Origin: Gnetum montanum
Taxonomy: Eukaryota; Streptophyta; Gnetopsida; Gnetales; Gnetaceae
Assembly: GCA_015680685.1 (NCBI GenBank)
Contig: MNCI01004010.1
Location: forward strand, 203,358 to 267,357
Length of the DNA: 64,000 nt
Direction of reading: 5' to 3'
How positions within the stretch are numbered: the first letter of the stretch is position 1; each line of letters starts with the position of its first letter. The position numbers and the translations under genes are program-made. Of the stretch, positions 21,885 to 34,130 are shown piece after piece. The notes beneath the pieces are model-generated. The model was not told the DNA's origin. It worked only from the letters and a program-made list of their open reading frames with translations, and did no database searches.

Positions 21885-24658
21885 CTCATAGTAGTAGGGG
21901 GCACCTCTCCTACACTGTCTTAGCCACAGAAGTTGTGTGCCACCCGATCCTTGGTCTTCATTAAAAATGATTTCCCAATAGCTTCTTTGGAATCCTAGGA
22001 TTGAGTGGTATGGAAGACTTGGAAAATCCATGGTCTGGAAATCTGGTTACGATTTTGTAGCACCTAGACTCCATTCTCATCAACCACCAAGAATTTTGTG
22101 AAGCATCGTAGGTAGGCTACAAAGAAGGCATGATGCACATTGAAATGGGATTCAGGCTTCTTATGAAACTTGACCATTTCAACCTGCAGACCTTTGCAAA
22201 GATACTTGACCCAATTGTAACGGGCCCCCTCTTCCATGAATTCTCTCATTATCCAAGATAGCTCAATCCCAATGATTTTTCCTTGGGAGAGTAGCTTGGG
22301 GAAAGCACGGGCACGGAAGATGGGGTAAACTATTTTGGCCACTTTTAGCTTGGCCTTTTTAATATGGATCCTCTTTCGATCCTTCGCTACTCCTAGCCAT
22401 TCCTCAATGTCCCCCTGATGGTTTACCTCCTTTTTGGTCTTTTCTCCCACAGGGAGGCCATCAGAAAGGACACCGAAGAGATCTGCAAATAATTGGTTGT
22501 TAATCTCAACCACCACTAGCACACTATGGATACATATGCAAAAGCAGTCTACTCTTTCAGAAATGGAGTTGGCTAGGGCAAGCATCTCAGCAGCAGGGAT
22601 GCTTATGTTGATGGCCAAAAATAACTCCATGAGCCCAGCATATCAAACGTTGTTGACGAGTGAGTTCGAGGACCTGTTGCAAAGCCAGCGTTGGGTCTCT
22701 TCTACCTCCCCATACTTGAAATAGATGTTTGCCTCATTATGCCCAAAGGTGATCATGGTAACCTCCTGGGATTTCTTTATCATTGTAGTAGTTTACAAAA
22801 AAAAAGGTTAAACAAAAAAAATAGAAGAAAACTGAAACTACACTTGAACATGCAAACATAAATTCACGGTCTAGCATACCAGGTTTAAATGGTGACAAAA
22901 ATGGTGGGAGATCCACCAACACATCTTCAATGATGATCAGCCTAAGGGATTCCCAATCCCTATCCAACCAACTAGCCTCCTTTCACTTCCCATAAAACTG
23001 GGAGTACTCGATTGGATAGGTTTTGTACTCACCCCTACATTAGCCTATCATGCCAATGCATACATTCCCATTGGAGGAAAACTCTTGCAGGACCATCTGT
23101 GCCAAAGCCAAGGCATCAATATCACCGTGAAGCCACTCTTATCGATATAAAACCTAGTCACACACACAAAAAAAGCACATACACTATTAACACTATTGCC
23201 TAACATAGCATGCATTGCATAACATGACGGAATACATCTACAGAACTCAGCCACTGGCAAAATAAATGGTTCCTAGTGGGTTTTGAAAATAGGTGCCCAT
23301 GTGATGGGCAATGAACAACGTGTTGTATAGGTGATAGCATTTATAATCAGGCATTTCCTAGATCCAACTTAGATGCCTCAAGCTTTTTGGATGCTGATTG
23401 GACCCTTCTACCTGGTTACCCATGATTTCCCCATCAGTTAAAAATTTCAAAATGCCCTAGTTAGCCCTGGGCAACAACGTTACTGTGATTGCGACTACTG
23501 TCTCCGTTGACAAAATGATCACACTAAAGTACTAGAGGAGGAACTGTAGGAAGTCCCATAAGCCTTCTTGGAACGAGATCGCTTCACGCTCCACATGTGC
23601 ATGGGATAGAGAAACGTTGGCCACTAGTTCACTTAGGCAGCATAAAATCCCTACAATTTCCAAGACAATCAAAATGGGTTTTAACATCACCATGCACAAC
23701 AGAATGGCAAACGTTAGCATTATGTTCGAGTGGAGTTCGCATGTAGCGTAGCATGATTATCCATTTGCAAATAGCGTAGCGTAATCCTTTCTTTGCATGT
23801 AGCATAGCATAAGCCCCTAGTCACAAATTTTTTAAAATAGAACAAATTTAAATATTACAAGGAATGTAATGAAATAACACTTGCAATGTAGCATGGCCAT
23901 TAGGCATCACATAGTGTAGCAACACTGGCTGTGCCTTATAGTAACTGTTGCACGATGCACATAAAAAACATACTAATGAAACAGGTACAACAATATAATA
24001 GATTTATAGCTAAGGTAGATTCACCAATAGAACCACAGGATTAATAGTGTAGCAACATGATATTACTGATGCATTTCTCTAAAGGTCTTACAACACACCA
24101 GCCTAGCGTAACAAAAAAATTAAATACGAATTTCAAATAAGAAAGAATTTAATATGCTACTTCTATGTCAACCAATCTTCTGCTATACAAAATGATTCAT
24201 GCTACACTATGTTAAACATGTGTTATGTTGTCAAATCTCGCATGTGGAAAAACCCTCCTGAGGGACATACACTATGCTATTCATGTGCTAGGTTGCAAGG
24301 ATCACCTAGGCCTCTACGGCAAGGCAGTCACAACAATGGTGGTCTAGGCAATACTGCATGCAACCTTTGCGTAGTTTCCGTACATCCTTCATGGCTGAAT
24401 TGGAAATAGCAGTAGTGTAATGGCCAAAATGGCAACCAGACAGTAACAAAAGACACAGATTTCATTACAAAAAATGAAAAAAAAAAGAATAGATAATAAC
24501 AGCAACCTGGGAAACAAAGGTAGAATAGCAACTTACCAGGTCGACGAAGTCTCCTCTCGTACTGCGACACGTGCATGTGAAAAATGTCCCAGGGTGTCTT
24601 TCATCTCATCTACCTTAGTGAGCACTCAGTGTTTACATTCTTCTTTAGGTGCCATCAT
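21885..24658 (-). pseudogene. Antisense gene (aORF) of element C, with first exon and promoter
   Basis: Minus strand, opposite to C's pol. Exon 1 starts ATGATGGCACC at 24658, includes MKDTLGHFSHARVAVREETS, and ends at 24537 on a GTAAGTTG donor. An acceptor TTGTAG at 23651 may start exon 2. Protein-like blocks follow: PKSLRHLSW, MPDYKCYHLYNTLFIAHHMG (about 23330-23390), LALAQMVLQEFSSNGNVCIG (about 23060-23120) and DRDWESLRLIIIEDVL (22967-22920). After another probable intron (T-rich, near 22780-22880) comes the region shared with B: QEVTM, EANIYFKYGEVEETQRWL and VLVVVEINNQLFADLFGV (22064-22760). It ends where B's LTR begins. Scattered stops mean this copy is dead. Function unknown. Confidence 0.6.
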
Positions 24659-24790
24659 CTCGATTGCAAATTCTCTAATTAATCGCTACACTAAATCTCC
24701 TTGCTCTTTATCAGTACAACTGCTCTATGCTCTGGATGTGGGGTCTACGCTCTTATAATAAAAATGATGAGTTTACCAGGGGTAAACCCC

Positions 24791-24799
24791 TATTTATAG
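24791..24799 (-). promoter_or_regulatory. TATA box for the antisense gene of C
   Basis: CTATAAATA on the minus strand, 133 bp upstream of the exon 1 ATG at 24658. This is a normal plant arrangement, with a start site expected near 24765. Upstream (24850-24905) lie ATAGTGTAGCAT motifs like those in the LTR promoters. Confidence 0.5.
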
Positions 24800-24924
24800 C
24801 CAACGCGGTGAAAAGAACTTGTCATTTTCACATCTCGATTAATATGGGATGCTCCGTATAATGTAGCACTCCTGCCATAGTGTAGCATCACTGTTTGCAT
24901 CATAGCAAATGGGCCCAAGTGAAA

Positions 24925-25180
24925 ATTTTATCCCACCTTAAAACTAGCAACTTACCTTTGCAAGAATAACCCGTTAGTGGTTTGCAAAGACCTTAAACTA
25001 ATAGTTTTGACTTACAAACCTAACCCGTTAACAGTCCACAAAGACCTTAAACTAACAGTTATGACTCACAATTCGACCAAGTTAGTGGTCCACAAAGACC
25101 TTAAACTAGCATTTTTAAACTACAACTCTGCATCCAAGTGGTCTGCTACGACCTTAAACTCGCAGCTTGCAAACTTTGTA
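24925..25180 (+). repeat. Array 2 of element C
   Basis: Four to five units of about 55-60 bp: GTTAGTGGT(T/C)(T/C)(G/A)CAAAGACCTTAAACTA(A/G)CA at about 24975, 25030, 25085 and 25140, with a first partial copy at 24940. Just upstream of RT, as in A. Confidence 0.85.
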
Positions 25181-25440
25181 TCATAGTTGACAATTATTTC
25201 AACCATTTCACATTACATTGTTACTTTGAAAATGTTTACTATGCACTGTTTCTGCAAACAAGTATCACTTAACTTGGCTTTTATCTTATTGTGGAAGGTT
25301 AAGTAAGAATGGCCATGCATCATGATCTATCTTCACTTCTAGCCTTGATAGGCCCACATGGTGAGCTTACAAGATAATTAAACCCAAAGTCAGTAGACTA
25401 GAAATCATCCACCAATAGCACTATAGCATCCTTAGAAGCA

Positions 25441-28400
25441 TCCCCAGACTAGCCCGAACATCTAGTCCAAGCCTTAGATTTAGAGGTTGGGGATGTAACT
25501 GAGGACCCTCTCATTGAAACGCCTATGACTACATCTAGGGGAAAAATAAAGATGTTAAAACTTAGCTCCCTCCTAGATTCACAAAAGCATAAAGATGTAT
25601 CCAAGATCCTTCAAGACAACATTGAGGTATTCATGTGGTCCTATAACGACATGTTGAGCTTACATTCAAGGCTTATATAACATAACATTGTCTTAGACCC
25701 ATGTATGAAGGTAGTTAAACAAAAGGCTCACAAAATTAAACCAAAGATCACACTGGCTGTACGCAATGAAATCACTAAGCTGTATCAAGCTGGTTTCATC
25801 CAGGCAGTTGATTACTCAGAATGGGTGTTGAACATGATTTTAGTTTCTAAGAAAATGGGAGGAATACAAATCTATATAGACTTCTAGGATCTGAACAAAG
25901 CAATGATCAAAGATGACTTCCCACTATTGAGTATTGATCAACTTATCAACACTATAGCTGGTCACGCTCTACTATCCTTCATGGATGGTTTCTCCGGCTA
26001 CAATCAACCTAGAACATCAGTTAACAACCACTTTCATGACCCCATGGGATACCTTCTGTTACACTATAATGCCCTTTGGACATAAAAATGCCGAAGCAAC
26101 CTACCAAAGAGCTATGACATACATCTTTAGTGACTACCTCTTAGAAACACTAAATGACTATGTGGATGACATAGCGGTCAAATCTAAAGAGGCTGCTGAT
26201 CATCCCAATGATCTAGTTGTAGTCCTTAAACACTTTCATATGCATGACTTATGCCTCAATCCAAAGAAGTGTGTCTTGGGGGTAAAAATCATATGCATGC
26301 TAGAGTTTGTAGTATTGGAGGCTGGAATACGAGTGCACCCTAACAAAGTTAAGGCCATCGTTAATATAGCACCCCCTATAAACCTTCAAGAATTTTGTGG
26401 GTTGCAAGGTAGGTTACAATTTCTTAGAAGGTTTATAGCAAAGTTGACTAACAAGTTACACCCCATGCAACACTTCTAAAGAAAGGGGTTAACTTCGAAT
26501 GGACAACACAATGCCAGCAAGCCTTCGATGACCTAAAGAAAGAGCTTTTACACGTCCCAACTATTTACCCACCATAGAGGGATAAGCCTTTCTACATCTG
26601 CCTTACCATCTCAAATATTTCTATCACAACACTATTATGTCAGAGAAGAGATGATGGCTCTAAGATTCTAGTTCATTACCCAAGTCATTCATTGATAGCA
26701 TATGAGGCAAAGTACAATGAGGTGGAAAGAAATTACCTCGCCCTAGTGTTTACATTGAAAAAGTGAAGGCATTATCTGTTCCGTAGCAAAGTTAACATTA
26801 TTTGCAAAAGAAATGTACTCCAGGCTATCACAAATAATCTATATGAAAGCAATAGGATAGCCTGGTGGAAAGCTATAACCACGGAATTCGATTTACATTA
26901 TGTAATCCAATCGTCAATGAAAGGATAAGCCATAGCTACACAACTCACGATCTCACCTGTCGATGATCAGGCAACCATAGAACCCAAATTCCCTGACAAG
27001 CATGTTAACATCATCAACTTTATCCCATTACATTGCAAGGCTACTTTGCATTTCGACGACACCTCGACTACGTGAGGTGGTAGTGCAGCTACCATCATTA
27101 CGTTCCCCTCTAGGGACATTCAACCGTTTGCTTATCATTTCGCATTCCTTTGTACAAATAATGTGGTAGAGTATGAAGGACTCCTTAGGGGTCTCTTAGT
27201 AGCCCAAGAGCTAAAAATTCAACACTTGGCAATTCGAGGCGATTCACAACTCATTGTTAATCAAATCACTAAGGTCTATGCCTACAAAGCTACTTATCTA
27301 CAATCCTATTGCGACCTAGCAAAAAGTTTTCTCAAACAGTTTGCCATAACAAATGTCCAACACGTGCCATGCAATGAGAACACCATAGTATATGCCTTGG
27401 CCACATTATCATTAAATGTGCCACCACACCTGTTTGCAACATTGCTCGCTTCAATAACTGAGTGTACGAAGCCTATCACTCAAGTGGTACAAGTCACCTT
27501 TGTAAGCACTACCGATACCCAAGAGTGGTATGCCAACATTAAATCCTATCTGCAACATGGTGAACCCCCATGCAGATTGACATCTACTTAAAGGGATGCG
27601 ATCCAAAAGCGTGCTCGACAATATGTACTTATGGGAGATGATGCCTTATGCAAACGCTCCTTTGATGGGATATTGCTAGCATGCGTAAATGAGGAACAAG
27701 TGCAAAATATCATTAATGAGGACCATGAAGGACTATGCAGAGGACACATAGCCCCTAGGGCCATGGCAACAAAAATTAGATGCCTAGGGTATTACTGGAC
27801 TCACATGGAATGAGATTACCTTGTCAAAGTTAAGAGTTCTGACATGTGCCAACGATATGAAAATCTTATACATGTTTCACCTACTGAGTTGCACCCTACA
27901 CAAATCACGTGGCCATTCCAATGATGGGGACTAGACATTATAGGACCTATCACACCTAAGTCTTCTACAGGGCATAGCTTCATCATCACTGCCACTAAGT
28001 ACTTTACAAAGTGGGTAGAGGCTATCCCCCTTAGGAAGACTACATCTCAACAGGTTTGCCACTTTATATTAGATAACATAGTGATAAGATTTGGGCTTCC
28101 CATGACTATTGTGATAGACAACGGGCCATATTTTAGTAGTGTGGAAACAAAAACCTTTTATAGCAACCTTGGCATTAATCAATCCTTTTCCTCGTCATAC
28201 TACCCATAGGCAAATAGATAGGCAGAAGCTACGAACAAAGCCATCATCAACTTGCTTACGAAGATGCTTAGCAACAACAAGAGTGATGGCACGAGCAAAT
28301 CCTCTATGTGCTATGGGCTTATAGAACGACATGTAGAATGGCAGTAGGTAAAACTCCTTATAGCCTTGTTTACGGATCTGAAGCGGTGTTACCTCTTGAG

Positions 28401-28766
28401 CTGCAGGTACCATCACTTCGAATAATCCTATCAAATGTCATGAACAAAGACTAGAATAATGAGTCGAGGATCATCGACCTCGACTCCATAGAGGAGGAGC
28501 ATGCACAAACACTTTTCTACATTGAGCGATATCAAGATAGGTAATGGAAGAAGCATCTTGCAAACCCACATCAATAGTTGATAAAAAAGGGAGACCTCAT
28601 TCTCAAGGCTATCCATGAACATGTGAAAAAGTTCTCAGCAAACTGGGAAGGTCCATTCATGGTCACAAAAGCCTATGAAAATGGAGCCTTCAAACTGGTA
28701 GACATGGATGGCAAAGAGTTTGTGAATCTTTTGAATCACTTGTATCTTAAGCCATACTACATCTGA
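25441..28766 (+). pseudogene. pol: Element C pol: RT, RNase H, archaeal-type RNase H, integrase
   Basis: The best-preserved pol of the family. RT: ITLAVRNEITKLYQAGF, YSEWVLNMILVSKKMGG, LLSFMDGFSGYN, MPFGHKNAEATYQRAM, and YVDD at 26159-26170. The first RNase H (about 26570-26770) ends at FTLKK. The second, archaeal-type RNase H (about 27030-27400) is clear: LHFDD, NNVVEYEGLLRGL, AIRGDSQLIVNQI and HVPCNENT. Integrase: HEGLCRGH with a degenerate second half (SDMCQRY), the first Asp in GLDIIGP (27927-), VIDNGPYFSS (about 28110), and QAEATNKAIINLL (about 28220). The C-terminal NWEGPFMVTKAYENGAFKL runs to HLYLKPYYI and stop at 28766. Stops at 25888, 26477, 27589 and elsewhere inactivate it. Confidence 0.9.
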
Positions 28767-28774
28767 TGCATGAG

Positions 28775-29095
28775 CAAGGTAAGCAAATAGTCTGCTATGA
28801 TTATAAACTAGCATTCATGTCCGCTATGACTATAAACTGGCATAGATAGTCCGCTATGATTATAAATTGGCACAGACCATCCACCTAGATGTAAAACTGG
28901 CAAAGCACGTCTGCTATGATGTAAAAATAGCACAAGAGATCTTCTATGACCTTAAACTGGCCCATCCACCATCTGCTACAATGATAAACTAGCACAGCAG
29001 TCTGCTAGGACCTTAAACTAGCACATCATAGTCTACTAGGACCTTAAACCAATACATCTGATGATCTACCAGGACCTTAAACTAGGTTCACGAAA
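28775..29095 (+). repeat. Array 3 of element C
   Basis: About ten units of 31-35 bp, from TCTGCTATGATTATAAACTA at 28790 to CAGGACCTTAAACTAGG at about 29085, directly after the integrase stop. Early units have GATTATAAACT and late units GACCTTAAACT. Confidence 0.85.
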
Positions 29096-30418
29096 TTACG
29101 TCCTTAGCATGCATCCATGACCCTACAAGTAAGCGAGCATCCATAGTGCTAACATAGGGTGGGATGTTGTAATTCCAGAATGTAGTTCATGATGCCACGA
29201 AAACACTCTCTAAAATATATGCAATGCCATTGCCCCTGGCATCTTGTTAATCCTCCAGAGATGTCTTCTAACATCTTTTTGACCTTACGGAGCTACTGCT
29301 ACCATAGCCATTCAACCCAGCAGTAGCTCCTATGGTCGTTGCTTGCTACTGGAGTCCCAGCACTATTTTGGCTGAGCCACAAAGTTGCTACCCTCCAGCC
29401 CATGCTCTTATTTAGGCTCAAAAGATATTTAGCTATTAGGATTCTCACCTTATAGCTAAAATACATGATGTTTTCCTTGGGTGGGGATCCCTGAACACTC
29501 ACATCATTGCAACTCCTAGCCTCCTTGGTGCCAACCCCTCCATGCTAATGCTACTAGAACCGCTACTAGCCTTTCTGGTTTGGACATCACATGCCTCAAC
29601 AATGACGTTCATTGCTCTAGCAACATCCAAAGAAAGCAAGATCTTTGACTTTATTTGTCTTGATGGTTTTTTCTTCTGGTTTTCTCTCTGTTGTGTTTGC
29701 AGGGTATGTGTGAGAGTGGCATTGGTCAGAGGTGTGTTTAGCCAAGGTGGAAGGACACTACATTGTTCCAAGGTGGTTGTCCTAACTAGCTTGGATACTT
29801 GGGAGTGCACATCCTATCCTCACCCTTAACCTCCTTTACCTTGTTTCTTACACCCACAATTCTCCTTCTCACACCTCTTTTTATGAATTTTCTTGATGCT
29901 TGTAAAGCCTTCCCATATTCTCAACCACAAAATCCATGATGTGCATAACGCAGCTCACCGCATGGGAAGCATCTGTAGGTAGTTCAAAGCCCCACGTGGA
30001 TGTAACACAGCTCATCCTAGGGAGGAAACACTTGTCTTGCAATAAGGTTGTTCATAAATGAAAATGAAAAAACAACAAAAGAAAAGTGTAAAAGAGTAAA
30101 AGCTCAAAAAAAATGTGCCCAAAATGAATGGCACATCAGCTATTTTGCAATGACCATCTCTAAGCATTCCAACAAGAGGTCAGAAGCCTGCCCAAGAAAG
30201 ATGCCCATGCATATCGACACCATCATAAGCACTCTGATGAGGGAAAATACTATCCCCACAAATCCACCCTTTCCCCTTTCCCTACATGACTATCATGGTA
30301 CTCTCGAGCATAGCTAAGCGACATCTAGAAAATTACTGAAGAGCAATGTTAGCATATTATTTTTCATGGTGTTTCATATTCTTTGTCAGCTTCTCTCAGG
30401 CCTATCCCCCAGACATCA
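29096..30418 (+). other. Element C 3' untranslated region
   Basis: A non-coding stretch of about 1.3 kb before the 3' LTR. GGGTGGGATGTTGT (29157-29170) looks like a polypurine tract plus LTR start and is conserved in A. However, B, D and the solo LTR begin at sequence matching 30434, so I place the LTR there. Short ORFs here have no family support. Confidence 0.5.
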
Positions 30419-30433
30419 ACAAAGAGGGGCCAG
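30419..30433 (+). promoter_or_regulatory. Polypurine tract of element C
   Basis: ACAAAGAGGGGCCAG lies immediately before the LTR start TGAAACACC. A G-rich purine run here primes plus-strand DNA synthesis in LTR elements. Confidence 0.5.
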
Positions 30434-32222
30434 TGAAACACCATAAAATTTTGAGGCCCTCTTGCTTCATCAAGGTCTTGGAATTTAGGCAAGGACTTCC
30501 ACAAGTGTAGCATCATGACAGTTTGTCAAGAAAATGTAAGCACTGAGGCTAGACTATTCATTCTAGCAAGTTTTCTATCTCCAGAGCTGATAGGCCTAAT
30601 GGACTCTCCAACCTTCCCACCTGGACAATTCCCCCAGCTGATAGTCTACTCAGAAACTATGCTAGGAGTTGTCAATAGTGTTCAAGATGGACAAAATAGT
30701 TCAAAAATTTTTCTAGTAGAGAAGTCCGCTATGCTACACTATGTTGTGTAGTGTAACAAGCCTTCAAAAAATCAATCAAGCATTCGAGTACAAGATTTGG
30801 CAAGATGTTCGTGCAAGGCAAAGTTAGAATTCAGCCAAGACAGGATACTACTCTATGCTATGCTACACAGCATAGCACAGTGTAGCAAGGGAAAAACATG
30901 CAAAGACTCCTCTACCAAGCTATTTTGTCAAAAGGACTACATGTAACAGCATTTTGGCTTCCAAAAATACCCTGTCTTACTTAGCCCTTGAACCACAAGC
31001 AAATTTTTCTTGTGAAACCTTGCAATTTTGACAAGAATGCATGTTACATTGGCTACTATGCTATGCTATGCTACATAGTGTAGCAAAGATGCAAATCAAT
31101 AAAATTCTCCAAAGGTTAACCTAGTGTGTGCCAAGGCTTCCAACAAATATTGTTGACTCCAACGCAAGTTTCCTATTCAAACCAGTGGCTATGTTGTGCT
31201 ACACTACATAGCGTACCACAACATAGCAAGCAGCTATGCTACATCAATGTGCTAGATAGCATAACTAATGAGTGATAACTTCAGCTAGCTCTAGAGCTTG
31301 TTAGTAATAACTAAGCTCGCCGTGATTAGTGATGTTGTTCCACTTTGGCATACCCCTTAGTCCATTCCCCAAAATTTTTTGCTATGCTTGGTCTTGTTCA
31401 AAAGGATAGGTAAGACATAGCCCTGGGGTGGAGACTCCATTTCTGCATGCATTGTTAGCACACTAGATTCCAGCACGTGGAATTTCGACAACATGGTTAC
31501 AACATAGCAAAGTTCGTGACCGGTACAGCATGCCTATATGGTACAATCATGTTTGCATATTGTGGTGTCTAGGACACATGGCACCTAAGCCGCATTTTTC
31601 TCTTGCTCCTGGCCATATAAATACCCCATCAAACAATGCTCAAAGGGTTGGCTTTTTTGCATTGGCATTTTGAGGTTGGCCTTTTCTAGTTGGCATTTTT
31701 CATCAAAAGAGTTGGCATTTCAGCATTAACAAGAGCGGTTGGCTTGTTGATTGGCTTCTTGCATAGTTGGCTTTCTAGATCAGCTTTTCGCGTAGTTGGC
31801 TTTTACGTTCACATTCAAGAGCATAGTTGGCACATTTTGAGCATTCTGGTTACCTCTAAGATTTTTGTGCTTCCCAATGTTGCACAACCAATTGTGTCCA
31901 TCTCAACAAAGTAAAGTGCGATCTTGAGGTGGTGCATTCTCTCACTCCAATTTGCTTTACATTTTTATTTATTATCATCATATTTTGCATCATTTTCATC
32001 CTATTGCATTTAATAATCATCATATTTTCTATGAGCATTATTTTTGAAATAAATGTTTGTGAATGGTTAAGTCACACCTATTAAGTCTCTGTTTCATTCA
32101 TAAGACCATTCAGGGCACCCTAAATCTGTTTTCTCTGGTACAACCCTCACATGGATCCAAGGTTAAACTATTTGCCTAACAACCTCTCAATGTTCTAGCT
32201 GCTAACATTTTCAATCGTTACA
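30434..32222 (+). repeat. Element C 3' LTR
   Basis: TGAAACACC to CGTTACA, 1789 bp. U3 (30725-31260) is rich in CTATGCTACACTATG and GCATAGCACAGTGTAG motifs. TATAAATA is at 31616-31623. Downstream, GTTGGC recurs many times (31640-31830). The tail block GTTCATT..ACCATTCAGGGCACC matches its relatives. Confidence 0.8.
31616..31623 (+). promoter_or_regulatory. TATA box of element C 3' LTR
   Basis: TATAAATA followed by CCCC, the same arrangement as the B LTR (minus) and D LTR (63272). Confidence 0.65.
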
Positions 32223-32429
32223 ATTATCCCCTAAACCTTTTCTTCTTGAGATGTCCACCTGTAGATGTCTACCATTATACATTTACACAAAAATATAGAC
32301 GTCTACATCATGAGTTAGATGTCTATATGAGTTTTAAGTAGATGTAGCATAGACATATACTAGTCAAGATAGACATCCATATTTTTATAAAAAATCTTAG
32401 ATGAACATAATTACATAAAGCCAACACTT

Positions 32430-34130
32430 CATTTTTCCCTCATTTTTCCACATCCAAGAATAGATGATGAAGAGAAGAAGACCAAGGCTTTCTCAAAAAT
32501 GATGATTTATGCATCATCTTGTAAATTGATGGCTCACAAAAAGATTACAACATCTAGGGATCCTCATAGATAGAACAAGTAGTCAAAGAGAACATCTTCT
32601 AATGCTACAAATTATTATACTCATTATTTTCACTCCACCAATGCTTAGCATATATTTGAGGTAACTTATTCTATCATTATTTTTTCTAAGAAATGCCTTT
32701 GCTTTTAGTAATGTTTCTACAAGGAACTTATGGCATTGTTTCAAGTATTGAATTGGGTGTCCTTTATTTCTATGAACTTTTATGTCACTAAGATTCTCAT
32801 CAAGGAATTTTATAACAACATTGTAATTTCAAATGCTAGTGTTGATGCTTTTACTTCCGTTGTTGGGGGACTGTTGATTGAAGTCGCATCATAAGTTGTC
32901 AATGCCATCCTTGCTATTTATAGTTCTAATGTACATAGGGTTACAATTCATTCCATGTCTTATGTTTTCAAAAATGGTGTAATCCCGCTATTTTCTCAAT
33001 GACTTTTATGATGCTTTGTTTGGACAATCTATGTCTTTGCATAGTGGGAAAGTTCTTAGGAGTCACATGGCTTTAGATGCTTCCATCCTTTCTCTCATTA
33101 TTTTGTATAATATTATTATAAAAAGTGGAAGTTACAACTATCTATTACCAGCCCAAGCCTTTGTTCTTTATTTTTTTACTCACTGGGTAGCCACTAGACT
33201 TGGATCATATCCTATGTAGAGACATGTTAGGTCTCTTCTCCAAGGAGAGAGTCTATGGAAATCCTCATCTTATCAATTTGTTGATCCATCATAAAGGTGT
33301 TTCCATTCCTGATATGCCTTTACTTAAAGGGACGTATTTAGAGAAAAGGAGCTCCATCCATGTTGATGCTATAGAACCTAGCACCAGGTCTCATAAGTTA
33401 ATGAAAAATGGATCTACATCACCTCCTTAGGTCTCTCCTCAAGGTCCAAATAAATTAGTGGTAAGATGAGATCTAATCTCAAGAAGTTGCTTAAGCCTTT
33501 TGCTCATACTATTAGGCTGACTAGTAAGAATCTCTCTTATCTTCATAATAGAATGGATGCAACTAAAGTACCTCTTCCTCTAGATGGGCAGTAGTTCAAG
33601 AAGATTACCACTCCTCCCATATTAGATAGTGAGGAGGACTATCTAACTCTAGCTAGACACTCAGTAGCTACTGGGCCATCTTGGGCATTTGACTCAAGAA
33701 ATGCATTTGATTATAAGGACCTTGAGGCACCACCTGCATGTATCTAGGGGGAGATTCCTAATCCTTTATAGCTTGGATGTAGTTCTCATCCTCATAGTGA
33801 TGCTCCACAATCATTTCAATAGCATGCTGTGGAGAGCATCTTCAAGAATTCATCTTATTGAAGGCCAACTAATCCAATCATGTACCAGGAAAAGGATACT
33901 TCCTCATCCTGTCAGCAAGATCCATCTCATCCACTTGTTTCATCCCAATTTCATGTGAAGTTGTCCCAAGAGATCACATGTACACATTCCATCATCAAAT
34001 GATGATGATGAGCAGCATGTCTCCAACACTAGTGCCAACACCAGTAGTGATGATGATAAGGAGGAGACATACCAATCCTCTCATACAATAGCTACCTCAA
34101 ATGATGAGTCTAATGATGCCACTGAGGTTA
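32430..34130 (+). pseudogene. Decayed extra coding region of copia-1 (possible env-like position)
   Basis: Between C's LTR and the purine tract several short frames look protein-derived: ASILSLIILYNIIIKSGSYN (33079-33140), MLGLFSKERVYGNPHLINLL (33218-33278) and an acidic Ser/Asp-rich run near 33990-34130. SIRE-type elements often carry an extra ORF in this place, sometimes called env-like. Position is the main argument; I do not recognise a domain. Many stops. Bases 32250-32400 carry (G)TAGATGTCTAC motifs like those in this element's LTR. Confidence 0.35.

Larger units (their letters stand above)
21885..32222 (+). mobile_element. Element C: Tat-like gypsy element, 3' part
   Basis: Plus-strand order: antisense gene (minus), array 2, RT, two RNase H domains, integrase, array 3, long untranslated region, purine tract, 3' LTR ending CGTTACA at 32222. 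The 5' LTR, gag and protease are missing because B's LTR starts inside its antisense gene at 21885. They are expected left of the window. ATTAT follows the LTR. Confidence 0.8.

Noticed and set aside
22064-22630. 188-codon minus-strand ORF as a host gene
   Set aside because: A related region exists in element B and both sit in the same position inside retrotransposons, so I treat it as part of the element's antisense gene.
29165-32222. A 3.06-kb LTR for element C
   Set aside because: B, D and the solo LTR all begin at sequence matching 30434, so the shorter LTR is better supported.
32250-32400. 5' LTR of copia-1
   Set aside because: It shares the AGATGTCTAC words with the 3' LTR, but the LTR start and other landmarks are missing, and it directly follows C's LTR.
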